A stretch of 64,000 bases of DNA, from NCBI GenBank assembly GCA_024695475.1, contig JAILIC010000029.1, positions 1 through 64,000 on the forward strand, given 5' to 3'. The stretch is from Treponema sp. (lineage in GTDB: Bacteria > Spirochaetota > Spirochaetia > Treponematales > Treponemataceae). Every line of letters begins with the position of its first letter. Position 1 is the first letter of the stretch. Of the stretch, positions 24,802 through 33,386 are shown piece by piece. The notes under the pieces are model-generated. The model made no database searches, was not told where the DNA came from, and saw only the letters and a program-made list of their open reading frames with translations. The position numbers and the translations under genes are program-made.

Positions 24802-26498
24802 TGCGTACTTTTTTTGCACTACTGTTAGGATTGCTTATATCTACATTTCCCTGTTTTTCTTTATCCTTAACAGATTCCCCTGCATCACTTCCAGCAGATG
24901 TTACATTTTGGAGTGATTATCCAGCAGATATTCTTGCTGATACTTTAGTTAACAGAATGTCAAATGAAGAATTACTATCTCAAATATTCATGTTTGGCTG
25001 GGCTGGTGCTGAGCCATCATATTTACTCAATGAATGGGTACAACGAGGTCTTGGAAGCGTCAAAGTCTTCGGTTGGAATACTGACGATATAAATCAAGTA
25101 TCAAAATCAATTGCTTCGTTACAACGCATAGCACAAGAACTTCCTTATAAGATTCCTTTGTTTGTAGCTACAGACCAAGAAGGTGGTTGGATTCGACATG
25201 TAAAAGGTGAAACAAGCATCACCCCTGGCAACTTAGCTATTGGAGCGTCCGGCTATCCGATTGACTCATGGTATAGCGGATATTATATCAGCAGAGAAAT
25301 TCGCATTCTCGGTATCAACATGAATTTCGCCCCCTCTGTTGATTTATTTACCAACCACCGTTCCACTATTATAGGAACCCGTTCCTATGGTGAAGATCCT
25401 GACAAAGCAGGTGTATTAGGTGCTGCTTTTGCCGCGGGAAGCATGGCTGCAGGCGTCATACCGACCGCAAAACATTTTCCTGGGCATGGGGATACCGATG
25501 AAGATTCACACCTATACCTACCAACTATAGATGTTGACCTTACTGTTCTACAGCAGCGAGAACTTGTACCTTTCCGTTATCTAATTGCAGCTAATATTCC
25601 TGCAATAATGTCAGGACATTTAGGATTTCCTCGTATTTCACCTAATGGAGAACCTGCCTCACTTTCAAAAAAGTTCTTAACAGAACTGCTTAGAAAGCAA
25701 ATGGGTTACACAGGTCTCATCATTACCGATGACATGATGATGAATGGCGACACCCTTTATGCCGGTTCTATATCAAATGCATTTAGATTAGCCATCGAGG
25801 CAGGTAATGACATTATCATATCCTCAACCACAGCAAGGCTAAATGAGCCTCTATGGAATGTAAACCTTAATCTAATGAATACTAATCCTGACTTTTATCA
25901 ACAAGTTAAAACTGCTGCACGTCGAGTAATAAAAGCAAAACTTGATTATTTTAGAATGGATAATCATGCCCCACTATATCCAGAAATCAAAGATATTCCC
26001 ACGAGCATTCCTGATAAAGATGGCGAAACATTCTTCCTTGAACAGGCATGCCGATCCATAACTCCTTATAAGACAGGCAACTTATACCCTTTATTACCAG
26101 AACAAGCAGGCAGAGTATTGTTAGCAGGCTCACTACCCGAATTCTTTACTGCGGGTAAAGCGCGTTATAATAATTCTGCCGACTTTAAGTTTACGTATGA
26201 TATGGGCCCTAACGAAACCCAATGGATGTATGATAATATTATGAATACTGCTCAATCATTTGATACTGTCATCTTTTGTGTTGCAAACAGAAATGATATG
26301 AAAGTAGCAAATCGATTAAAAGGAACTAATAAAAACGTCATTATATTATCGATCATGTCTCCTGTGGAGTCTATTGATGCCACTTGGGCTGATACGATCC
26401 TGCTCGGATACAGCTACTCTCCATTTACTTTTGATGCCTTATTTGGAGCTTTGCATGGAGAGTTTGTTCCAAAAGGAGTCCTACCCATAAAACAGTAA
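24801..26498 (+). CDS. nagZ: Secreted GH3 beta-N-acetylhexosaminidase-like protein
   Basis: 565 residues with a signal peptide (MRTFFALLLGLLISTFPCFS). The GH3 barrel contains FVATDQEGGWIRHV, the catalytic histidine motif KHFPGHGDTDEDSH (about 223) and the nucleophile region IITDDMMMNG (about 308). The KH-x5-GH-D motif is specific to NagZ-type enzymes that remove N-acetylglucosamine from muropeptides. The C-terminal 170 residues are an extra alpha/beta domain seen in longer NagZ proteins. Export to the periplasm is unlike cytoplasmic E. coli NagZ. Coupled to trxB by a TAATG overlap. Confidence 0.88.
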   Translation: MRTFFALLLGLLISTFPCFSLSLTDSPASLPADVTFWSDYPADILADTLVNRMSNEELLSQIFMFGWAGAEPSYLLNEWVQRGLGSVKVFGWNTDDINQVSKSIASLQRIAQELPYKIPLFVATDQEGGWIRHVKGETSITPGNLAIGASGYPIDSWYSGYYISREIRILGINMNFAPSVDLFTNHRSTIIGTRSYGEDPDKAGVLGAAFAAGSMAAGVIPTAKHFPGHGDTDEDSHLYLPTIDVDLTVLQQRELVPFRYLIAANIPAIMSGHLGFPRISPNGEPASLSKKFLTELLRKQMGYTGLIITDDMMMNGDTLYAGSISNAFRLAIEAGNDIIISSTTARLNEPLWNVNLNLMNTNPDFYQQVKTAARRVIKAKLDYFRMDNHAPLYPEIKDIPTSIPDKDGETFFLEQACRSITPYKTGNLYPLLPEQAGRVLLAGSLPEFFTAGKARYNNSADFKFTYDMGPNETQWMYDNIMNTAQSFDTVIFCVANRNDMKVANRLKGTNKNVIILSIMSPVESIDATWADTILLGYSYSPFTFDALFGALHGEFVPKGVLPIKQ

Positions 26499-26532
26499 TT
26501 TTTATTACTACTACAAACAACAAAAGATTTTT

Positions 26533-27213
26533 TTACAAAGGGGAAACATCTTTTTTCTTATTGTACTTCCAATCATAATTGTGAGTACTAGGACGTTTCC
26601 CTTCAATTCGTTCATTTTCAGCCTGGAGCTGAAATTGTATCATTTTTTTAAATACCGTCATAAGACATTCTGGATCTGCAGCCGGATTAGCAACTCCAAT
26701 AGGTTGTAACTCTTTTATCAGGTAATAACAACTTTCAATAGTAGAAATATACTCAGGTCGAGGTTCCCGCTTAAATGTAAAAATTGATCGATAATCACCA
26801 TAGAAAGAAACTCGTGGTAATAACAGTAATTGTGGATTATGTTCTATCAATTTGCGGGAACAAAACCAAGTTGCATCTAAAACAATCACTAACAGCTTTT
26901 TATTACCAACAGACTCAGCAAAGCCTTCTTTTTTACCATTCCATGCATTTTCACCCGGATAGAGTAACACAGGAAAATACTGAGGATCAGACAACAATTC
27001 CTGTAAACGTTTATTATGTGCAAACTCAAGTCCTATCAACAACTCAGCACCCGTCATGCTAATCTGAGCAAGCCTACCTGTACCCGTTCGCTCATGTTTA
27101 GCTTCTTTTGGATGCATCAAAAAAACAAACTTCATTCCAGGATCAAATTCCTGTATGTATTTACAAAAGCAATTTGCGACAGGGCGCAAACATCGATAAC
27201 ATCTTTCACCCAT
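26533..27213 (-). CDS. tapT: DTW-domain protein, probable tRNA-uridine aminocarboxypropyltransferase
   Basis: 226 residues. N-terminal Cys motif CYRCLRPVANCFC (residues 4-16) and the signature DATW in LVIVLDATWFCSRKL identify the DTW family, shown elsewhere to make acp3U in tRNA from S-adenosylmethionine. The C-terminus (about 200-226) is charged and poorly conserved. No ribosome site; TATAGT (27223-27228) ends 9 nt before the ATG, consistent with a near-leaderless transcript. Confidence 0.85.
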   Translation of the reverse strand: MGERCYRCLRPVANCFCKYIQEFDPGMKFVFLMHPKEAKHERTGTGRLAQISMTGAELLIGLEFAHNKRLQELLSDPQYFPVLLYPGENAWNGKKEGFAESVGNKKLLVIVLDATWFCSRKLIEHNPQLLLLPRVSFYGDYRSIFTFKREPRPEYISTIESCYYLIKELQPIGVANPAADPECLMTVFKKMIQFQLQAENERIEGKRPSTHNYDWKYNKKKDVSPL

Positions 27214-27231
27214 AGTTGTGACACTATAGCA

Positions 27232-27269
27232 TAAAAAAATCCGAAGATACTAGTCATACCTTCGGATTT
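27232..27269 (-). terminator. Terminator of trxA
   Basis: Minus-strand stem AAATCCGAAG/CTTCGGATTT followed by a T7 run, 26 nt after the trxA stop. Its U-tract merges into the tapT promoter region. Confidence 0.88.
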
Positions 27270-27295
27270 ACAGTAAAAAAGACAAGGTTAGAGTC

Positions 27296-27613
27296 TTACA
27301 TATTACTCTCAACAAAAGCCTTTAAATCTGCCTTTGAACAACCACCTATACGAGTTGCCTTGGCTTCACCATTATTGAAAACAATAAATGTTGGTATACT
27401 CATAATGCCATACTTCTGAGCAATTTCTTCATTTTCATCAACATCAACTTTACCAACTTTTACTTTTCCATCAAATTCCTCTGCCAGTTCTGCAACTACT
27501 GGAGCCATCATTTTACAAGGTCCACACCATGTTGCCCAAAAATCAATAAGGACAGGTTTATCAGATTGCAAAACCTCTTGCTCAAAATTCTTTTCGTTAA
27601 TTGTTAATTCCAT
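27296..27613 (-). CDS. trxA: Thioredoxin
   Basis: 105-residue cytoplasmic redox protein, family length. Active site WATWCGPCKMM (CGPC about 31-34) and the cis-proline region GIMSIPTFIVF are intact. GGAGG lies 6 nt before the ATG. Electron donor is likely the trxB product. Confidence 0.96.
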   Translation of the reverse strand: MELTINEKNFEQEVLQSDKPVLIDFWATWCGPCKMMAPVVAELAEEFDGKVKVGKVDVDENEEIAQKYGIMSIPTFIVFNNGEAKATRIGGCSKADLKAFVESNM

Positions 27614-27740
27614 CGTATACCTCCAGTATATATCTAAATGTTAAAAAGTATTAAAAGTAATTGTATACAACTAATATACAGTAAAACTGTCAATAAGTAA
27701 AGGAAAATCGTAAAATCTCTTGTATCAAGTCTTATTTTGC

Positions 27741-27746
27741 TATACA
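27741..27746 (+). promoter_or_regulatory. -10 box TATACA, leaderless start of MATE gene
   Basis: TATACA ends 8 nt before the ATG at 27755. The longer in-frame start at 27737 would place the promoter inside the coding region. Confidence 0.5.
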
Positions 27747-27754
27747 TTCATTCT

Positions 27755-29113
27755 ATGATAAAGGACTTAACAGAAGGCAAAACATTATCACTGATCTTAG
27801 GTTTTTCAATTCCTCTCTTATTTGGATATCTATTTCAACAATTTTATAATGTTGTTGATACTATCATTGTCGGTAAGTTCTTAGGTGTCGATGCCTTAGC
27901 TGCAGTAGGGGCAACAGGTCCTGTCAATTTCCTAACTATAGGATTTGTTCTTGGACTCTGCAGTGGCTTTTCTATCCCGATTTCGCAAAAATTTGGTGCA
28001 AAACATTTTGACACCATGCGCAAATACGTCTATACATCAGCTCTCTTGTCAGTTGGTTTTTCAGTACTTTTAACAGTTATCACTGTCGCATTTTGTAAAC
28101 CACTCTTACGTATTATGCTCACACCACCCAATATTATAAATCAGTCAACATCCTATATAAGAATTATCTTTTTAGGTATTCCACTTATTTTTTTATATAA
28201 TATGGTTTCAGGTATTATTAGAGCTGTAGGTGACAGTAAAACGCCTGTTATTTTTTTACTCATTTCATCAGTCTTAAACATTGTACTTGATCTTGTATGT
28301 ATAATAAACTTACACCTCGGTATTGCTGGTGCTGCATTGGCAACAATCATTTCAACAGGCATTGCTGGTATCATCAGTTTTATTTATCTTATAAAGACGT
28401 ACGATATCTTAAAGCTAAAACCAGAAGATAAAAAGATTGGTATAAAACACATAGTAACATTATGCAATGTCGGTATTCCCATGGGACTACAATATTCTGT
28501 AACAGCAATCGGTTCGGTGATTCTTCAGGTATCTGTAAATACACTTGGGTCAAATGCTGTTGCAGCTGTCACTGCTGGTGCTAAAATTAACATGTTTATC
28601 TGTACCCCGTTTGATGCATTAGGGGTAACAATGGCGACCTTTGGTGGACAAAATGCAGGTGCTGGAAAATTTGATAGACTAAAAAAAGGTGTCGTGCAAA
28701 GTTCACTTTTGGCATTTGCCTACGGCATTATTGCATGTCTTATACTCATTCTATGGGGAGATACCATCAGCCTTTTATTCTTAGATGCATCAAATACAGA
28801 AATAATACACAATACTCATACATTTCTTATAATGAACAGTAGTTTCTACTTTTCCTTAGCATTAGTAAATATTGTCCGTTTTATGATCCAAGGGATGGGC
28901 TTTAGTGCCTTTGCAATTCTTTCCGGTATATTTGAAATGATTGCCAGAACTTTTATAGGACTTTTTGCAGTCCCCATTTTCGGCTTTGGGGCAGTTTGTT
29001 TTGCATCCCCTGCTGCATGGATATTGGCAGATTTCTTTTTGATTCCAGCCTTTTTACATTGTTGGAATCAACTTATAAAAATTTCCAACAATACAGGGCC
29101 GATGAAATGGTAA
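27755..29113 (+). CDS. MATE-family multidrug/metabolite efflux protein
   Basis: Inner-membrane antiporter of about 452 residues with twelve predicted helices in two MATE repeats. SIPLLFGYLFQQFYNVVDTIIVG (helix 1-2 region, about 17-39 from the chosen start) and the second-half IGSVILQVSVNTLGSNAVAA are family signatures. The ATG at 27755 is preferred because MIKDLTEG is a typical start and a -10 box ends 8 nt upstream. The stop directly abuts the stop of the convergent gene at 29114. Confidence 0.88.
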   Translation: MIKDLTEGKTLSLILGFSIPLLFGYLFQQFYNVVDTIIVGKFLGVDALAAVGATGPVNFLTIGFVLGLCSGFSIPISQKFGAKHFDTMRKYVYTSALLSVGFSVLLTVITVAFCKPLLRIMLTPPNIINQSTSYIRIIFLGIPLIFLYNMVSGIIRAVGDSKTPVIFLLISSVLNIVLDLVCIINLHLGIAGAALATIISTGIAGIISFIYLIKTYDILKLKPEDKKIGIKHIVTLCNVGIPMGLQYSVTAIGSVILQVSVNTLGSNAVAAVTAGAKINMFICTPFDALGVTMATFGGQNAGAGKFDRLKKGVVQSSLLAFAYGIIACLILILWGDTISLLFLDASNTEIIHNTHTFLIMNSSFYFSLALVNIVRFMIQGMGFSAFAILSGIFEMIARTFIGLFAVPIFGFGAVCFASPAAWILADFFLIPAFLHCWNQLIKISNNTGPMKW

Positions 29114-29494
29114 TCAAGAACAAACAACAAGACGCTGCTTTGTCAATTGTTCCAACTCAGATAATTCAGCACACAACTGAGTGCTATCAGTACCAGCTAG
29201 AACACTATCACAACAAGAACTTACCATTGTTAATTTTTGTGCAATAGCTTGTTCCATTTTTGCAGTCGTAACAGAAATATCAGGCTGTAAAGTAGTCAAT
29301 TGTTTTGATACCATTTTAAGACGCTGGTAGATAGCATCATATTTTTCTTTAAATCCCTCAGCTTTTTCACCAAGGATGGATGCTGCCGATGCGAGTTGCT
29401 CTACAGATTTCGTAGCAGACTCGATATCTTCATTAGACTTCTGTCCAGACAATACGGTTGCTATTTTTTCTAAAACAGATATGGGATTTTCCAT
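29114..29494 (-). CDS. Small coiled-coil protein, unrecognised
   Basis: 126 residues, nearly all helical by composition, with heptad-like spacing from about 20 to 95 and a two-cysteine motif SSCCDS near 92. No signal peptide, no membrane helix, no family I recognise. A full promoter TTGATT-17-TAGAAT ends 9 nt before the ATG and no ribosome site is present. Immediately abuts the MATE stop codon. Confidence 0.6.
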   Translation of the reverse strand: MENPISVLEKIATVLSGQKSNEDIESATKSVEQLASAASILGEKAEGFKEKYDAIYQRLKMVSKQLTTLQPDISVTTAKMEQAIAQKLTMVSSCCDSVLAGTDSTQLCAELSELEQLTKQRLVVCS

Positions 29495-29503
29495 AATTAT
29501 TGT

Positions 29504-29532
29504 ATTCTAAATCTTACAAACATAATAATCAA
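29504..29532 (-). promoter_or_regulatory. Promoter of 29114-29494 gene, leaderless type
   Basis: TTGATT (29527-29532), 17 bp, TAGAAT (29504-29509), then 9 nt to the ATG. Confidence 0.6.
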
Positions 29533-29570
29533 GTAAAATATACTTAAACACGCTTTGGTACATTACTAGC

Positions 29571-29606
29571 AAAAAAAGGCTCCAAGTCTAAAAAAGACTT
29601 GGAGCC
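29571..29606 (-). terminator. Terminator of PFOR gene
   Basis: Perfect 12-bp stem GGCTCCAAGTCT/AGACTTGGAGCC; on the minus strand it is followed by seven T. It lies 39 nt past the stop. Confidence 0.92.
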
Positions 29607-29644
29607 TTTTCCAACCATATCAGGCTGAAAGTGCTATTTTAAAA

Positions 29645-32600
29645 CTAGAAGTCACGTTCAGACAGATACTTGTATTCTTTCCATGTACGTTCTGCTTTCT
29701 TTGTAGCTTTGTCAAGCAACATAGCAGCACGTTCTGGATTAGCAGCCTTAAGAGCCTTGAAACGACCTTCTGAATACATGTAATCAGCAAGTTCGTAGTT
29801 TGGTTCTTTACTATCAAGCTGGAATGGGTTCTTACCCTGATCAGCCAAACGTGGATCATAGCGATACAGAGGCCACAAACCACAAGCTACTGCTTTCTTC
29901 TGGAGATCAAGACCCATACTCATGTTAATTGTATGGTTGATACAATGTGAGTAAGCAATGATCAATGAAGGACCGTCATAGCTTTCAGCTTCACGGATAG
30001 CTTTAATAGCCTGAGCTGGGTTAGCACCAAGAGAAATCTTAGCAACATAGATATAACCATAGCTCATTGCGATAGCACCAAGGTCTTTCTTAGCGATATC
30101 TTTACCACCAGCAGCAAACTTAGCAACAGCACCGATTGGTGTTGCCTTTGACATCTGTCCACCAGTATTTGAGTATACTTCAGTATCAAGACAAAGGATG
30201 TTTACATTGCGTCCCTGTGCCAAAACGTGGTCTACACCGCCAAAGCCGATATCATAAGCCCAACCGTCACCACCAATGACCCAGTTGCTTCTCTTTACAA
30301 AGTGATCAGCAAGAGAGAGCAATTCTTTTGACAACTCATCAGTCTTACCCTTAAGAGCAGCCTTCAAAGCATCAATGTTCTTGCGCTGCTGAGCGATTGC
30401 AGCATCATCTTTCTGTTCGTTAGAAAGAATTGCAGCAATTTCAGACTTAGCAATACCAGCATCGCTAGCCTTCTGAGCTACTTCACAAGCATACTGTGCA
30501 AGTTTTTCAGTTGACAAACGGATACCATAGCCAAATTCTGCAGCATCTTCAAACAATGAGTTGCTCCATACTGGACCACGACCATTTGCATCTTTTGCAT
30601 ATGGAGTAGTTGGCAAGTTACCACCATAAATTGAAGAACAACCGGTAGCATTAGCGATCTGTGCACGATCACCGAACAACTGGCTAATCATCTTAATATA
30701 TGCTGTTTCACCACAACCTGCACAAGCACCACTGAACTCGAAGAGCGGGCGCTTCATAGCCAATCCCTTAGCAGTACTGAGGTTAAGTGTTGCTGGATCA
30801 ACTTCTGGCAAGTCGAGGAAGTAATTCCAGTTCTTTTCTTCCTGTTCTTTGTATTCTGGTGTAAATGGAACCAATGACAAAGCCTTCTTTGGTACTGGAC
30901 AAGTGTATACACACAAGCCACAACCTGTACAATCTTCTGCAGAAATTGCCAAAACAACTTTCTGTCCAGCGACAGCCTTTGGCTTAACATCCATTGTCTT
31001 GAATCCTGCAGGAGCCTTAGCAGCCTGATCATCAGACAAAGTCTTCATACGAATACAAGCATGAGGACATACCAAAGCACAATTACCACACTGGATACAA
31101 GAAGAAGTATCCCATGCAGCTACCTTTTCACCAATACCACGTTTTTCGTACTGGGTTGTTGCTGTTGGGAATGTTCCATCAGCAGGAATCTTGCTAACTG
31201 GAAGCTTATCACCTTCCTGAGCTGCCATAGCACCAAGAACATCTCTGATAAATGGATCATTGGTATTCTTGATAGAAGGCTGCATGTGGAGGCTGCTGTC
31301 AGCCTTGAGGCTAGAAGTATCAACTTTTTCAACAGCTGCAAGAGCCATCTCAATTGTAGAAATGTTCTTCTGAACAACTTCTTCACCTTTCTTGCCGTAT
31401 GTCTTAGCAATGAATTTCTTCATGTATTCAACAGCTACGTCTTCTTTCAAAACGTTAGAAATCTTGAAGAATGCAGCAAGCATGACAATGTTGATACGTG
31501 AACCCATACCAGCTTTTTCTGCAATCTTGAAAGCATCGATTACGTAGAACTTAGCTTTCTTTTCAAGAATACGTTTCTGCTGTTCAACAGGAAGCATTGA
31601 CCAGATGTGATCTTTGTCAAATGGGCTGTTCAACAGGAATACGCCACCTTCTTTGAGGTTTGCAAGCATGTCATAAACATCCATGTAAGCATATTTATGG
31701 CAGCCCAAGAAGTCAGCAGCTGTAATCAAATATGGACGGCGGATTGTGTTTACACCAAAGCGAAGGTGAGAAACGGTAATACCACCAGATTTTTTAGAGT
31801 CATATGAGAAGTATGCCTGTGCGTTCAAGTCAGGACGAGCGTTACCGATGATCTTGATAGCCATTTTGTTAGCACCAACAGTACCATCAGAACCAAGACC
31901 GTAGAACATAGCTTCTGTCATTCCCTCTTCTGCGAGGTTGAAGCTTGCATCATACTTCAAGCTGAGGTTAGTAACATCATCTTCGATACCAATGGTGAAG
32001 TGGTTCTTCTTTGCACCAGTAAGGTTGTCAAAACAAGCGAGAACCATAGCAGGTGTAAATTCTTTAGAACCGATACCATAACGACCACCAAGGATTTCAG
32101 CCTGGCGACCAGCTTCTTCAAATACAGTACAAACATCCTGATACAATGGTTCACCGATAGAACCTGGTTCCTTTGTACGATCAAGAACAACAATCTTCTT
32201 TGCTGTTGCAGGAATAGCAGCAAGGAACTTATCAGCTGCAAATGGGCGATACAGGTGTACCTTAAGAACACCGACTTTCTTGCCCTGTTTGTTCATGAAT
32301 TCTACAGTTTCGTGTGCAGTATCTGCTCCAGAACCCATGATGATCATGACTTCTTCAGCATCTTTTGCACCAACATAGTCGTACAAATGATAAGCACGAC
32401 CTGTCAGTTTTGCATACTTGTCCATTTCTTCCTGAACAATAGCAGGAACTGCATCATAGTATTTGTTAACAGCTTCACGACCCTGGAAGTAAACATCTGG
32501 GTTCTGAGCTGTACCACGCATTTCTGGTTTTTCTGGATTGAGACCACGAGCACGATGTGCACGTACTAAATCGTCGTCAATCATCTTCTGCATGGTTTCA

Positions 32601-33166
32601 AATGTAACTTCATCATACTTCTGGATTTCGTGAGATGTGCGGAAACCATCAAAGAAATGCATGAATGGAACACGGGCTCTCAAAGTTGCTGCATGAGATA
32701 TAACTGCCATGTCCTGTGCTTCCTGAACGCTGTTTGAAGCCAACATTGCCCAACCTGTCTGACGACAAGCCATAACGTCTGAATGATCACCAAAGATTGA
32801 CAGAGCGTTAGTAGCAATTGCACGAGCTGCAATATGGAATACAGTACTGGTCAGTTCACCTGCGATTTTGTACAGGTTTGGAATCATCAAGAGCAGACCC
32901 TGTGATGCTGTGAATGTTGAGCTCAAAGCACCGCCAGTCAATGCACCGTGTACGGTTCCTGAAGCACCAGCTTCTGACTGCATTTCTACTACAGTTGGAA
33001 CTGTGCCCCAAATATTCTTTTCATTCTTTGCTGAAAGGTCATCAGCAACCTCACCCATTGGGCTTGATGGAGTAATTGGATAAATAGAAATTACTTCACT
33101 CAAAGCATGGGCAACACGTCCGACAGCCGTATTGGCGTCAAGCGTTACCTTTTGTTCTTCTGACAT
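29645..33166 (-). CDS. porA/nifJ: Pyruvate:ferredoxin (flavodoxin) oxidoreductase
   Basis: Single-chain 1173-residue enzyme turning pyruvate and CoA into acetyl-CoA, CO2 and reduced ferredoxin; the core anaerobic step. Domain order is complete: N-terminal pyruvate-binding domain (ISIYPITPSSPMGEVADDL), gamma domain, two 4Fe-4S clusters CIQCGNCALVCPHAC (about 692) and CTGCGLCVYTCP (about 749), then the TPP domain with CAGCGETAY (about 815) and GDGWAYDIGFGG (about 970). The extra C-terminal domain typical of the long form is present. AGAGGA lies 8 nt before the ATG. Codon use is biased as in highly expressed genes. Confidence 0.97.
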   Translation of the reverse strand: MSEEQKVTLDANTAVGRVAHALSEVISIYPITPSSPMGEVADDLSAKNEKNIWGTVPTVVEMQSEAGASGTVHGALTGGALSSTFTASQGLLLMIPNLYKIAGELTSTVFHIAARAIATNALSIFGDHSDVMACRQTGWAMLASNSVQEAQDMAVISHAATLRARVPFMHFFDGFRTSHEIQKYDEVTFETMQKMIDDDLVRAHRARGLNPEKPEMRGTAQNPDVYFQGREAVNKYYDAVPAIVQEEMDKYAKLTGRAYHLYDYVGAKDAEEVMIIMGSGADTAHETVEFMNKQGKKVGVLKVHLYRPFAADKFLAAIPATAKKIVVLDRTKEPGSIGEPLYQDVCTVFEEAGRQAEILGGRYGIGSKEFTPAMVLACFDNLTGAKKNHFTIGIEDDVTNLSLKYDASFNLAEEGMTEAMFYGLGSDGTVGANKMAIKIIGNARPDLNAQAYFSYDSKKSGGITVSHLRFGVNTIRRPYLITAADFLGCHKYAYMDVYDMLANLKEGGVFLLNSPFDKDHIWSMLPVEQQKRILEKKAKFYVIDAFKIAEKAGMGSRINIVMLAAFFKISNVLKEDVAVEYMKKFIAKTYGKKGEEVVQKNISTIEMALAAVEKVDTSSLKADSSLHMQPSIKNTNDPFIRDVLGAMAAQEGDKLPVSKIPADGTFPTATTQYEKRGIGEKVAAWDTSSCIQCGNCALVCPHACIRMKTLSDDQAAKAPAGFKTMDVKPKAVAGQKVVLAISAEDCTGCGLCVYTCPVPKKALSLVPFTPEYKEQEEKNWNYFLDLPEVDPATLNLSTAKGLAMKRPLFEFSGACAGCGETAYIKMISQLFGDRAQIANATGCSSIYGGNLPTTPYAKDANGRGPVWSNSLFEDAAEFGYGIRLSTEKLAQYACEVAQKASDAGIAKSEIAAILSNEQKDDAAIAQQRKNIDALKAALKGKTDELSKELLSLADHFVKRSNWVIGGDGWAYDIGFGGVDHVLAQGRNVNILCLDTEVYSNTGGQMSKATPIGAVAKFAAGGKDIAKKDLGAIAMSYGYIYVAKISLGANPAQAIKAIREAESYDGPSLIIAYSHCINHTINMSMGLDLQKKAVACGLWPLYRYDPRLADQGKNPFQLDSKEPNYELADYMYSEGRFKALKAANPERAAMLLDKATKKAERTWKEYKYLSERDF

Positions 33167-33220
33167 AATACCGTCCTCTTATAAAATGATTTCTAGGGTT
33201 TTCAGAATTTTACGCTACCT

Positions 33221-33249
33221 ATTCTACATCGGTTATACCGATTTTACAA
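33221..33249 (-). promoter_or_regulatory. PFOR promoter with operator-like palindrome in spacer
   Basis: TTGTAA (33244-33249), 17-bp spacer, TAGAAT (33221-33226). The spacer is almost entirely the perfect palindrome ATCGGT-TAT-ACCGAT (33228-33242). A bound protein would block the polymerase directly, so repression is likely. The leader is about 50 nt. Confidence 0.7.
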
Positions 33250-33324
33250 GTACTCCCCTATTTTTTTCGTATAAAGAACTATTGCTCCTTTAACTTTTAG
33301 ATTCGTAACATGCAAACATATTAT

Positions 33325-33355
33325 AAAAAAAGGCTGTCCAATTTATTGGACAGCC
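33325..33355 (-). terminator. Terminator of 5'-nucleotidase gene
   Basis: Stem GGCTGTCCAA/TTGGACAGCC with a 4-nt loop and T7 on the minus strand, 31 nt past the stop. Confidence 0.92.
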
Positions 33356-33386
33356 CTCGCTCAGCATTTTATAGCAACGCTGCTAC

